Assembly: GCA_023053685.1 (NCBI GenBank)
Contig: JALIGW010000026.1
Coordinates: 5,382,442 to 5,446,441, forward strand
Origin: Diadophis punctatus similis
Lineage: Eukaryota; Chordata; Lepidosauria; Squamata; Dipsadidae
Direction of reading: 5' to 3'
DNA length: 64,000 bases
The notes beneath the pieces are model-generated. The model was given only the letters and a program-made list of their open reading frames with translations. It was not told the DNA's origin and searched no databases. Shown one piece after another: positions 20,513 through 64,000 of the stretch (positions within the stretch are counted from its first letter, which is position 1; every line of letters begins with the position of its first letter). The position numbers were made by a program, and so were the translations under genes.

Positions 20513-20648
20513 CTGTTTTTTTCAAGAGGCAATTGGACTTTCTGGTTTTTCTTTGAAGACATTTCGCTTCTCATCCAAGAAGCTTCTTCAAAGAAGCGAA
20601 ACATCTTGAAAGAAAAAAACCAGAAAGTCCAGTTGCCTCTTGAAAAAA
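20513..20648. repeat. Long near-perfect inverted repeat (foldback)
   Basis: The left arm runs from TTTTTTCAAGAGGCAATTGG through CTTTGAAGACATTTCGCTTC to the AAGAAGCTTCTT centre; the right arm mirrors it, ending CCAGTTGCCTCTTGAAAAAA. Arms are about 60-65 bp with few mismatches. Flanking GACAACTATGACCTGGATGA matches the repeat at 13295-13375 in inverted order, so this is a dispersed element. Confidence 0.88.
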
Positions 20649-21007
20649 GCACTTTTGGGACAACTATGACCTGGATGACTGAGAATCTCTATAGACATTT
20701 AGCTATTCCTGTTCTTTGTTTTCCAGACCAGGAATTGACTTCCAGGCCAAACCATAGCTTTTAACAAGCCAGGATCTGCACCATGGAAACTAAGAGGGAA
20801 AGCATTGCTTGCAGCAAATGCAATTAAGTATAATACCCTCTGCCCCCCCCAAAAAAGTTGGAACCCCTTGCATGAAAGACACACACACACACACAATTTT
20901 ATAAAGCTAGACACAAAAGCGTGCTTCGTTTTGCACCTAGCTTGCGCTTCAATTCGAGACGAAAGCATCCCGTGTAGCTTTGAAAGCAGAATCGTTTTAA
21001 GAGACGG

Positions 21008-21418
21008 CAAGTCCTCGACGTACGACCACTATTGAGCCCCACGTTTCTGTTGCTAAGCAAGGCGGTTGTTAAGTGAGTCTCACCCCCCCCTTTTACGACC
21101 TTTCTTGCCACCGTTGTTGAGCGAATTGCCGCGGTTGTTAAGTTAGCAACCCAGTTTGTGTAAGTGTGTCCCGCTTCCCCCTTGTCCGAAGGTCGCAAAA
21201 GGGGGGTTGCGTGATACCCCCCCCCGGGAGACAGTGCAACCGTCATAAATATGAGCCAGTTGCCGAGTGTCTTAATTTTGATCACATGACCAAAATTCTA
21301 CCTACCACTTTTGCAGTCGTAAACCCGAAAAACGTACGTTGCCTTTTTTCCCCAGCGCTGTTGTCATTTTGGACAGTCACTAAACGAACGTGGTTGCAAG
21401 TCGAGAATTACTTATACA
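21008..21418 (+). mobile_element. DNA-transposon relic (AGTCCTCGACTTACGACC family), copy 1
   Basis: Starts AAGTCCTCGACGTACGACC and ends GGTTGCAAGTCGAGAATTAC, an imperfect terminal inverted pair. Internal landmarks are TTGTTAAGT repeats, CATAAATATGAG and GATCACATGACC. Related copies: 22565-22935, 24565-24945 and partial ones at 7275, 41255 and 54085. Confidence 0.7.
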
Positions 21419-21539
21419 GGAATGGAAAAATAAGATGCGACGGGGAAGGGATGCAAATTGTTTCTCTGTCAGCAAACTTAAAAATCCACCCAGCCTGGGA
21501 AACAGAATAAAACTTTGCAAATTTAAGCATGTCCCACAT

Positions 21540-21890
21540 TTTTTTTTGTTTAGCGTTTTATATGTTGTCGTTTTTTATATAATCTTTATTCTGTTTTTTC
21601 ATTAAAAAGACAAAAAAGACAACATATACAATGAGCAAACACAACAAAAACACAGACTACAACCAAAAAAATTACATAAATCAAAAACAAACCTGAAGAA
21701 TAGTTACTCATTTTTACAGCTTTTCCAAAATATTTCCATATCTAGTTTCATGTTACATTGTTATTTGGTTTCTTTTAACCTTCATTAATCTTTATCTAAG
21801 TCTATCTATCTTTTTATTTGATCTCATATATATTTTCCATATCTATATCGTCTATTATATACATATAATTCTCTTTTTGTTGATGTGAAG
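21540..21890 (-). mobile_element. L1-like LINE 3' UTR fragment
   Basis: T-rich start, then an AT-rich body resembling the inverted L1 3' regions at 13680 and 53290. No coding part is present. Confidence 0.5.
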
Positions 21891-22564
21891 AAAGAATGTA
21901 GACATTTACGGGCACATCTTGGATAACTCTTATTCTATGACCAAATTTTTAAGCATTTTATATGTTTTAAATCAGTTCCCTGCCCATCCCACCGAGTCCT
22001 ACCGTGGCATGCTTTAAAAGGCGGTTGCAGATTAGCATCTAAGGCTAACATCCTTTTTTATTATTATTATTAGTTAATAACCTTAAATTGTCACTAGGTG
22101 TTGCTATAATCCCATGTCCTGGGTGAAAAAAGCTTGCAATTCTCTGCATCAAGGCCGGATTTTATATCTCCTTTAAATACTTGATCCGAGTGATCCACAG
22201 GGAAGCAAGGGGAGATTATTATTATTTTTTTTGCAAAGGGAGGAACGAATCTCAACATAAGGGAATTTTTTTTAAAGCAAAGAAGCTTAACAACTTAACC
22301 ACAGAGAACACAGACAAGGCGAACGGGAACACAAAGAGACCGTAAAAAAGTCATTTAATTCTCGAACTGGGGAAATGCTTTTTTGGAAAGAGCAGACAAT
22401 ACAACATTTTGCTTTTAAAGCATCCCTGGGCGTTTGTGAGTCAGGTTTTTAGCGAACACGTTTTTAAAATTAGAAAGCTGGGTATCTCAGACTTCAATCA
22501 TAACAATGTCTTCTTCTCCCGTTAATGGAGCGGATTTGAATTGGTAAATCTTCTGGAAATCCTG

Positions 22565-22935
22565 TACAGGTAGTCCCCGACTTACGACCACTAACCGAGG
22601 CTAAAACTTCTATCGCTAAGCGAGACAGTTGTTCAGCGAACCTTGCCCCTTTTTGGCTACCATCGTTAAGTGAATCCCTGCCATTATTAAGTTAGGAACA
22701 CTGGTTGTTCACTGAATCCAGATTTCCCCCTCGACTTTGCTTGCCAGACGGTCGCCGAAGGGGACCTGCGACCGTCATAAATATGAGTCAGCGGCCAAGC
22801 CACTGAATTTTGATCACATGACCACGGGGAGGCCACAACAGTTGTAAGTGCGAAAAACGGTCATAAGTCCCTTTTTCCCCCAGGGCCGGTGTGACTTTGA
22901 ACTTGTCACTAAAGGAACTGTTGGAAGTCAAGAGC
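22565..22935 (+). mobile_element. DNA-transposon relic (CGACTTACGACC family), copy 2
   Basis: Begins CAGGTAGTCCCCGACTTACG and carries GACCGTCATAAATATGAGTC, GATCACATGACC and AAACGGTCATAAGTCCC. The right end is eroded (GGAAGTCAAGAGCTG). Confidence 0.7.
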
Positions 22936-22939
22936 TGTC

Positions 22940-23185
22940 TGCATATCCATCCCAGTCTTCCATTTAAAGAAACATTTTTTTTAGTTTAAAAGCATTTTCC
23001 ATGTTTACCCACTTTTAAAGAACACTGCACACTCACAGTAGTTAATCGTAGGCTAATTATTCCAAGGGGTAACATATTATATACATATATATATATAAAT
23101 TAAATATTGTAGAACGGATTACATATGATAGATATTTTTGCTAGGGCCCACATAGTTTTCTTTATGCAAAGTGAGTACCGTTGAT
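22940..23185. other. Intergenic AT-rich DNA, nothing recognised
   Basis: Contains an (AT)n run near 23077-23097 but no gene or named repeat that can be supported. Confidence 0.35.
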
Positions 23186-23189
23186 CTGA

Positions 23190-23365
23190 AGTTCAGCTGT
23201 TCAAATCTCACCGGCTCAAGGTTGACTCAGCCTTCCATCCTTCCGAGGTGGGTAAAATGAGGACCCAGATTGTTGGGGGCAATATGCTGAACTCTGTAAA
23301 CCGCTTAGAGAGGGCTGTAAAAGCACTGTGAAGCGGTATATAAGTCTAAGTGCTATTGCTATTCC
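23190..23365 (+). mobile_element. tRNA-derived SINE, 5'-truncated
   Basis: Retains the B box (GTTCAAATCTCACCGGCTC), AAGGTTGACTCAGCCTTCC and the GCGGTATATAAGTCTAAGTG end of the SINE seen at 45667. Confidence 0.85.
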
Positions 23366-24560
23366 TAAAAATATTCCTTCCTGGGAAGATCAGATACCTT
23401 AAAATAAATAAATTTATATATATACTGTATATCAGATAACTTCCCATTGATGAAGTTCAATTTATTTGCATGCAGAATCTCTCTCTCTCTCTCTTTTTTT
23501 TTAAATGAGGAAAAAAAACCCCTCAAGTAAGGGCTCAGCTTGACGGTTTTAAAGAGAAAGTTTAAAACTTGCTGTTAGATTGAGGATAACTATAAAAACA
23601 TGGTGGTTCAGCGGTTGGCAATTCTGTATTTTATATGCAAGCTTGCCATAAACGAATTCAGGAAAATTGAGGAAAAGCTCAGTCCACCCAAAATGTGCCA
23701 TCGCAAGTCAAATTGCACTAAAAATCCAATCCTAGTTCCTCCCCCTCCTTTTTTTTGGGGAGTAACTTGAACTCAAAGGAAAGGGACTTTTTAATTATTG
23801 CTTTTTAAAGCCAATTGGAACTGACTAACCTTTGCCATTCCCTTACAAATTTTCTGGAGACGGCTCGTTCTTCTAACTTGTTTTTCCTATATTTTCAACA
23901 TTATGCAGAAGGGACCCAAAAGCGACATCTACTGACGGTTCACGGGCATTACAAGTATTACAACACTAATTTTTTTTTTTAAATGCACAGTGAGTGAGCA
24001 GCTGGTAAAAAGATGTCCTCAAAGCCCAAATTAAAAAATGTGATTGCTAAGAGAAATGAACTCATTTGATCTTGGAGCCTCCTAAGTGATCAACTGGATG
24101 ACATATCCAAGGGGACCAGTTGATTTGGGGGGAAAATCCAAGAAAGTATCGTAGTTTTAGTCCTAAAAATTGGGGGGAAAGGAATAGAGACCAACCTTTG
24201 GCAATTCAAGTTAAGGCATCTGAGAAAGATGCTTCTCTCTCTTTTAAATGCTGTGTTTTCCAGTCTCCGATCTCCAAGTAATCTCATCCCTAGATTGCGT
24301 GTTTGTGTATGGATGAGTGCATGTGTATCGTCTTTCTCTTTTGTTAAGCCGCCACTTTTTGAACACGTAAATAGGAGTACTATTAATTTTACTTTAGGCC
24401 CCAAAGTCTTCCGATTGAGCCATCCAACAGAAGTGCACCTGAAATGTTGGATGTCATAAGAATTAAAAATAATAATAATAATATGAGGGCATCTTCAGAA
24501 CTGCCAGAATTAGCACACAGGGCAACAAATGTTTTTCCTGATAGTTTCCCCTTTAGCGTG
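23366..24560. other. Intergenic stretch without supported genes
   Basis: Short microsatellites ((CT)n near 23480) and unique AT-rich DNA. Small open frames on both strands show no recognisable domains. Confidence 0.35.
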
Positions 24561-24564
24561 GGGA

Positions 24565-24945
24565 CTAGTCCTCAGCTTAAGAGCACAGCTGAGCTCGAAA
24601 TTTCCGCTGCCGAGCAAGGCAGTTGTTAAGCGAGTCTTGCCCCATTTTCACGACCTGTTTCTGCCACAGTTGTTAAGCGAATCGCTGCGGGGGTTGAGTG
24701 ACTCTGGCGGTCCTTAAATGAATCTGGTTTTTCCCCATTGACTTCGCTTGTTGGATGGTGGCTGGGAAGGTTACAGAGGTTGATCACATGACCCTGGGGC
24801 ACAGCAACTGTCATAAGTACATGCCAGTTGCCAAGCATTTGAATTTTGGTCACGGGATCATGAGGTCATACACCGTCATCTTTCCAGCGCCGTTGTAACT
24901 TCAAGCAGTCACTAAACAAACGGATGTAAGTACATGACCACCTGT
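24565..24945 (+). mobile_element. DNA-transposon relic (CGACTTACGACC family), copy 3
   Basis: TAGTCCTCAGCTTAAGAGC, AGGCAGTTGTTAAGCGAGTC, GATCACATGACC and GCAGTCACTAAACAAACGG follow the order seen in copies 1 and 2. Confidence 0.65.
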
Positions 24946-26054
24946 AGGGAATCTCTATTTAAAATGCAAGCGGCTCTTTCTAAATTTGCATTTTGGGATA
25001 CAAATTAGCCTAGGCAAGTCATAAGGTGTTCTTTCATCTGGGGTGAAGAATAGGCTGGCTTGATGGAGATCAAGTTTTTTTTTTTTAAAAAAGCAGGAAA
25101 CCGATTAACCGAGAACAGTTCGTCCTTCTTGGGTGGACGCTGCGTTTCTTTTTTTTTTCTTTAAAAAAAAGATTATTTAAAAAAATGCAACAAAATAAAA
25201 CTAGGGCTATGCAACGATAGCGATACTTTTTTCATAACTCCAGTCGAGAATGGGAACAAAAAATCCATCAAGCCATACAAAGGCCATCATGTATTTTACA
25301 ACTTAACTGGTTGGCGTTTCCCTTTCCCTGTTCCAGGCAAAACCATGATTGTGACCAAATCTTTTCTACGTTTTACCAATAGGAAGGCACAAATACTTTC
25401 TTGGGGAAATCATTTGAAAATAAAAAAAGGGAAGGGGAGTGGTTTTAGAAAAAAATATATATTCCAAGATATGGAGGACAAACTCGCCGGAAATCTGTTT
25501 TTCCCCCCCAACTTTGTGAATGGGTTGGCTGGTTGGTTTTATCCCTGTAACCGCTGTTCTGCGTTCCCATTTTTCTTATTAAACCAGTATGATACAACAA
25601 CCCTGTCGGATTGTAAGTGGCGTTCGCAGCTGCTAAATTACAGTTTGAATAATTGATTGACAATATTTGGGAGGCGATGTCATCTGGGCGACGTCGGGGG
25701 AGGGGGGGTGGAAAGGTTGATCACAAATATTGCCACTGTTGAAATGCGTGTCGTAGTGGCTTTGGTAACTGGCTTTCCACTGGTTCAGAGAATCCACACA
25801 GCTCTCTTTTCGAGGCACATGTTGTGTCTCAAATCGAGTTCATCACAAAATGAGAGGTCCCTTCCAGAGATGGTGGTGACCATCAAGGGAGGACTTTCAA
25901 AGAAACACTTGGGACCAAATGAGCAGGCACTTCCCCCAAAGTGGAGAACTGGCTTTGAAGGAAGCTGCAAGGGAGAAAGGAGGTTGCTGAGAATTCACAT
26001 GCTGAGTAGGAGAATTGAGTCATTGAGTAAAGTTGGGTCATCAACCTGCCCTTC
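24946..26054. other. Intergenic stretch without supported genes
   Basis: Homopolymer-rich, otherwise unique sequence. A 141-codon frame at 25657-26082 lacks any recognisable motif and runs into the minisatellite; it is not called. Confidence 0.35.
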
Positions 26055-26560
26055 TCCGGGCAATAATTTTTCCTTGAGGTAGTCTTCAGACTTTCCTTGA
26101 AGGTTGACCTTGAGATAGTCTTTGGTCTTTCCTTGAAGGTTGACCTTGAGGTAGTCTTTGGTCTTTCCTTGAAGGTTGACCTTGAGGTAGTCTTTGGTCT
26201 TTCCTTGAAGGTTGACCTTGAGGTAGTCTTCAGACTTTCCTAAAGGTTGACCTTGAAATAGTCTTTGGTCTTTCCTTGAAGGTTGACCTTGAGGTAGTCT
26301 TTGGTCTTTCCTTGAAGGTTGACCTTGAGGTAGTCTTTGGTCTTTCCTTGAAGGTTGACCTTGAGGTAGTCTTCAGACTTTCCTAAAGGTTGACCTTGAG
26401 ATAGTCTTTGGTCTTTCCTTGAAGGTTGACCTTGAGGTAGTCTTTGGTCTTTCCTTGAAGGTTGACCTTGAGGTAGTCTTCAGACTTTCCTAAAGGTTGA
26501 CCTTGAGATAGTCTTTGGTCTTTCCTTGAGGTTGCCCTTGAGATAGTCTTCACCCTTACA
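26055..26560. repeat. 36-bp minisatellite
   Basis: About 14 head-to-tail units of 36 bp with core TTCCTTGAAGGTTGACCTTG and AGGTAGTCTTTGGTC. Two unit types (TTTGGTC and CAGACTTTCC) recur in a higher-order pattern. Because 36 is a multiple of 3, the minus strand is open with a 12-residue repeat, but nothing supports translation. Confidence 0.92.
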
Positions 26561-27456
26561 CTGAGGTCGTTTTTAAGCAAATGGCAACATTTAGCTAACA
26601 TTGGAAGATGTCGGGGAAAAAATTGTAATCAAAGGAGCTGGTTAATGTTTGCACAAGCGAGCACCAGAAAAAACCCCAGGGTTGTAGAAGCCACACAAGA
26701 AAATTGAAGCTGAGCTCAAAAGAAGTCAACAGCAAACCACTTCTGAACTGTTCAGATAACACCACAGGCAGGTCAACGAAGATACCAGAAGTTCAGGGTT
26801 CACAAGTTTCCCTGAATTCTTCTAGCGAGTTGCCAAAACATAACATGCACCCATCATTTTTCTTTTTTTTCTTTTGCATCCAAAATCAGTCTAGTGGTGG
26901 CTATACTTTGAAAAAGTAATGTTTGCATGTAAAATATATACATACAATATAAATATATACTGACCTCTATATATATATAGCACAGACTATATATATATAT
27001 AAGGTGCATGGAGGAAAATGTTTATCTTCGTACTTTTTGATACAATGTATTCACCTGTTGTTAATTTTTCATTATATTTGATATCAATGGGGGGGTTTGT
27101 TGCAAAAAGTTTATATTAAAAAAAAGCAGTGTTAAAAAAAAAACCACAGAAAAGTTCCAAAATGCAACATAAATGGAACTTTAAGAAAGGGGCTGGAAAA
27201 ATTAAAAAAAAAATCTGTGATTGAATGACTTGCTGCCTGAATCATATTTATCAGCCAAACTTTGGATTCTGCCATTGTTTCTACAATTACATTTTGTATG
27301 AAGCAAAGTCCTTGAATTTAAATAAACCCTTAGGAAAAAAAAGAAAGAGAGAGAGAGAGAGATTTAATTCATCGGGTGTGAACTCAACAGCAAATTTTTT
27401 GTGGCACGCAAAGTAAAGAATGAGAGGTAAGTAAATGAACAATATGTGAAAATTAT
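26561..27456. other. Intergenic AT-rich DNA with (AT)n tracts
   Basis: 26935-27002 holds ATATAT tracts and several A-rich runs follow. No gene is recognised. Confidence 0.4.
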
Positions 27457-27852
27457 TGTCAGCGTTCCAAGTAATTCACTCACTGAAAGCAGAACTCTGA
27501 GGCAAGCAGATTCCTCAAAGAACAATTTATTGGATACATCATATTGGCACAACTGGTGAAAACCGACTCTGAAAGTTCCCACGGTTTTCACCCAGTTAAA
27601 AATGAAAGTTCCCCCTTTCCCCTAAGTCATCTGTCACATTGTCCAATAGAGGTGCTGGTCGGTTGCTTGGTTACTCTACTCCTCCTCTTCTCGGCCACCT
27701 GTTGCAATGACCTTGGTTCCCACAAGAAAAACTTCATATTTTGACGGCAAAGCGGAGCAATCTAATTTCCACCCTCCCTTTTTCCCCCTCTGCCTTGTGG
27801 CAACCACGAAGCCTCAAAGATGGTCTCAGCCAGGTTCGCTTCAGGGTTGACA
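27457..27852. mobile_element. Solo LTR, family B, copy 1
   Basis: Starts TGTCAGCGTTCC and ends AGGGTTGACA, with an exact 5-bp duplication ATTAT (27452-27456, 27853-27857). Blocks such as CCTCAAAGAACAATTTATT and TTTTCACCCAGTT are shared with the LTR at 56171. No internal region is present. Confidence 0.82.
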
Positions 27853-28036
27853 ATTATTATATTGGTGGAAGAAACATATTTGAAGTTCAGATTTATTCAT
27901 AACAGAATTACAAACAAAATTAGAGGCTACTTTTTTTTTGTTCGATATGGCCTTTATCAGACGGTGGGGAGAAAAATAGCACAGTGAAAGTATAATGACC
28001 GCAGGAAGAGAAAGTATAAATCCTAAAAAAAGAAAG

Positions 28037-28177
28037 GTTCGCAGTGTTTCTCAACCTTGGCAGTTTGAAGATGTGTGGACTTCAACTCCCAGAATTCCCC
28101 AGCCAGCGTTGCTGGCTGTGGAATTCTGGGAGTTGAAGTCCACACATCTTCAAACTGCCAAGGTTGAGAAACACTGT
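28037..28177. mobile_element. Hairpin MITE with CAGTGTTTCTCAACC ends
   Basis: The whole 141-bp element is close to a perfect inverted repeat: CAGTGTTTCTCAACCTTGGC at the left, GCCAAGGTTGAGAAACACTG at the right, and TGTGGACTTCAACTCCCAG in each arm. The CAGTG...CACTG ends suggest hAT origin; no clear 8-bp duplication was found. Confidence 0.85.
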
Positions 28178-28232
28178 AATTAGAAGACAGATTTGCCTTC
28201 CAAGCTGATGAATGGAAAACAGATAAAAGAGA

Positions 28233-28645
28233 ACAGAATAACACAGCTGGAAGGGACCTTAGAGATCTTCTAGTCCAACCCCCTGCTCAGCAAGGAAACC
28301 CAATACCATTTCGGACAAATAGTCTCTTCTTAAAGGTCTCCAGTGTTGGACCACCCACAACTTCTGGAGCTGAGCCATTCCAATGATTCTAACAGTCAGG
28401 AAATTTCTCCTTAGTCCTAGGTTGCTTCTCTCCTTGATTAGTTTCCATCCATTGTTTCTTGTCCTGCTTTCAAGTGCTTTGGAGAATAGATTGACCCCCT
28501 CTTCTTTGGGGCAGCCCCTCAAATATTGGAAGACTGCTATCATGTCCCCCCTGGTCCTTCTTTTCACTAGACAAGGTATACCCAATTCCTTCAATCGTTC
28601 TTCATATATTTTAGCTTCTAAGCTCCTGATCAACCAACCAACCTC
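28233..28645 (-). mobile_element. CR1-like LINE 3' end
   Basis: The minus strand encodes SLEAKIYEERLKELGIPCL, KRRTRGDMIAVFQYLRGCPK and [16 protein letters not shown], a CR1/L3-type reverse-transcriptase C-terminus, then the standard 3' UTR. It is a 5'-truncated dead copy. Confidence 0.88.
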
Positions 28646-29125
28646 ATGAAGCTAAGGTTCCATGGTGAAGGCCTCTGAGAAGCCGGTCACTCCACAGGGG
28701 CAGTTCACAGCCCTTACACAGATGCCAAATCCATAGCTTCACTAGACTGCTACGCATGCAGGATTGCTAAGTTTATTGTCATTGCACCTCGTACAATGAA
28801 ATTAATTGCCATGGTGCATTATCACTATAAAAACAAAGCACAAACACACACCCTTCACATTCTATACAATTGAATTGGAAACCCGATATTGCATTATTGT
28901 GACGAAAAGCGGGCAAGAGATGGCGCTGAGCAAAATCTGGGACGTGTAGCATAGGCTGGCTGGGCATGCGCAGGCCAGTGTTTTACTGTTCACAAGTAAC
29001 CAAAATGTGAGAATATTTATTGTACATTCTTTGGTGGAGGGAGCATCATGTGAGTGAGGCCACCTGAATGACGAAACAATAGGTAGGGGTGTGTATGGGA
29101 TAAGAACAATACCTAATTAACTAGG
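28646..29125. other. Intergenic stretch, nothing recognised
   Basis: Unique sequence without supported gene, RNA or repeat call. Confidence 0.35.
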
Positions 29126-29129
29126 ACAT

Positions 29130-29255
29130 TTTGGGGTCTTTGATGATCTCATAGTGCACTGATGATGTTACCTAGTTGGGTCATAAAACGTCTGAAAGAA
29201 ACAGACCCAAGTTTAGAGAGCACCAAGGACCCCACAGTTCAGCCCTGAGCTATAA
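29130..29255 (-). repeat. Single copy of the dispersed CATCAGTG monomer
   Basis: CACTGATGATGTTACCTAG, GAGAGCACCAAGGACCCCAC and the GTCTGAAAGAAA segment match the monomer tandemly repeated at 8255-9115, in reverse. Confidence 0.7.
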
Positions 29256-29317
29256 ATATTCTCTTATCGGAAGAAAGTCTATAATTGATGCATATTGCAT
29301 CAACCCAGTCAATTGTG

Positions 29318-29578
29318 GCTTATTTATTTATTTATTTTGTGAGATTTATATACCGCCTCACAGTGCAAGCACTCTCTAAGTGGTTTACACCAGTAAGCAA
29401 TGTATATTTTATATTGCCCTCAACAATCTGGGTCCTCATTTTACCTACCTCGGAAGGATGGAAAGCTGAGTTAACCTTGAGCCGGTGAGATTTGAACCGC
29501 TGACCTGCGGATCAGTGTCAGCTAAAGTGGCCTGCAGTACCTGCCTCTAACCGCTGCGCCACCTCGGCTCTTATTCCA
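29318..29578 (-). mobile_element. tRNA-derived SINE, inverted, with (TTTA)n
   Basis: Reverse complement of the SINE at 10934: GTGAGATTTATATACCGCC, CCTCGGAAGGATGGAAAGC, GAGATTTGAACCGC (B box) and CTCTAACCGCTGCGCC (A box). Confidence 0.88.
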
Positions 29579-30102
29579 TCAACCATCATGGGAAGAACAT
29601 AATGCTCCATATTTCTGGGAAATTGGTCACATCTAGCATCCCTGATTGATCCTAAAAATTGATCACATCCATCATTGGTTGATCCTGACACATTGATCAC
29701 ATCCAACATCATTGGGGTTTAACCTTGCTTAAAATCTAGTGCGACCTCATCTATGGCATTCCCAGTGTCTGCTGAGCCCACCCATTGTGGCTTATTTAAA
29801 CCAGGATTAAGCAGCAACTGAGCAGGAAGCCTGAAACACCCCCCCCCCTTCTTCTGGTCCCAGTCATTGGGGGAGTTGCCTTTCTGCCAACCAGGTGCGC
29901 TGCTCCTTGCCTCACGTTTACCTTAAGCCCAGAGTCAACGCCCACTCCCCAAAAGAGAAGGCGGGGCGAGCGGCCCCCACCTCCATTAACCCTTTCTGCG
30001 CCTGCCCGGGCTCGTGCTTGCAAAGGAGCCGGCGTCCGCGCGCAACAGCTGCCTGCAGCAGGCGCGTGACCTTCTCTCGCCTCAGTCCGCGCAAAGCCGG
30101 CG

Positions 30103-63585
<33,483 letters not shown>

Positions 63586-64000
63586 GTAAGGATGACGTGA
63601 TACTTGGGTCCTTGAGTTTGGTTTGGGAGTCTTGGGTTCAAATCTGCTTGTCAGCCAAGGTAGATCAGACTAGGAAACCAACACCATGTAAATCAGTATT
63701 ACTTTTAAGGCAAAGGTATAGTAATAGAATCTTGTGAGTCTGAATGCACCTCTCTTCTCCCTTCCTTCATCTTTGTGTGGACTAGGGAGGGGCTTGCTTG
63801 AGACGTTTCTTCACATTACAGTTTTGCCCTGAACTCAAGTTCCTTTTATCTAACCAATACTTTGGTTATGACTTTTCCTCTTGCCCCTAAAGGTTGTTCC
63901 GGCTGTGGTCGTGGGACCGCCTTAACACTTTGTTTGATCAACTCTCAGCCTGACCTATGTGTCAGTCTCCACTAAGTACATCAGACCAGGAAATCAACTC

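Larger units (their letters stand above)
18316..21530 (+). other. CACNA1B: Probable CACNA1B 3' UTR
   Basis: Mostly unique, non-coding sequence follows the stop codon. The first strong AATAAA not in a simple repeat is at 21505-21510 (GAATAAAACTTTGC), then a T-rich segment; it is offered as a candidate polyadenylation site. The UTR end is inferred, not shown. A palindromic repeat at 20513 and a DNA-transposon copy at 21008 would lie within it. Confidence 0.5.

Noticed and set aside
25657..26082. 141-codon open frame in the intergenic region
   Set aside because: No recognisable domain, no splice or promoter context, and its end enters a minisatellite.
26383..26601. Repetitive 72-codon protein on the minus strand
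   Set aside because: It is the 36-bp minisatellite read in its open frame; no initiation context or non-repeat domain.

Overview
The window looks like repeat-rich nuclear DNA from a squamate reptile, most likely a snake. Supporting signs are a vertebrate neuronal calcium-channel gene, a long (AGAAT)n pentanucleotide tract, abundant CR1/L2/L1/RTE LINE remnants, tRNA-derived squamate-type SINEs, many non-autonomous hAT-like elements and solo LTRs. The species cannot be fixed from sequence alone.

Two genes are supported, both on the + strand. (1) 4105-18315 holds the last nine coding exons of CACNA1B (Cav2.2, the N-type calcium channel alpha-1B subunit). The exons join in frame to 543 residues: the IQ calmodulin-binding segment, the distal C-terminal tail with a histidine run, and a terminal DDWC. 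The gene enters from upstream of the window, and its 3' UTR probably extends to about 21.5 kb. (2) About 12 kb further on, a fibrillar-type collagen gene begins in a CpG-rich promoter region (about 29.89-30.25 kb) and runs out of the right edge. It shows a signal-peptide exon, an exon encoding the start of a thrombospondin N-terminal-like (TSPN) domain, one large exon (239 codons) for a non-collagenous linker, and 20 further phase-0 exons of mostly 45, 54 or 108 bp encoding Gly-X-Y triplets. The architecture and an early helix interruption resemble the group C fibrillar collagens (COL24A1/COL27A1), but the short linker and the sequence do not look like an ordinary COL27A1. This is the best candidate here for a little-described gene.

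Layout: 0-4.1 kb, intron of CACNA1B with hAT-like elements and simple repeats; 4.1-18.3 kb, CACNA1B 3' coding exons separated by large microsatellites, a compound satellite, an LTR and LINEs; 18.3-21.5 kb, probable 3' UTR; 21.5-29.9 kb, intergenic DNA with relic DNA transposons, a 36-bp minisatellite and a solo LTR; 30.1-64 kb, the collagen gene, with introns full of SINEs, LINEs, hAT-like elements, solo LTRs and polypyrimidine tracts.

The mobile-element record is unusually readable. Several elements keep exact 8-bp (hAT-like) or 5-bp (LTR) target-site duplications, and nested insertions give relative ages. Direct repeats flank the largest collagen exon. No tRNA, rRNA, CRISPR or bacterial-type features were seen.
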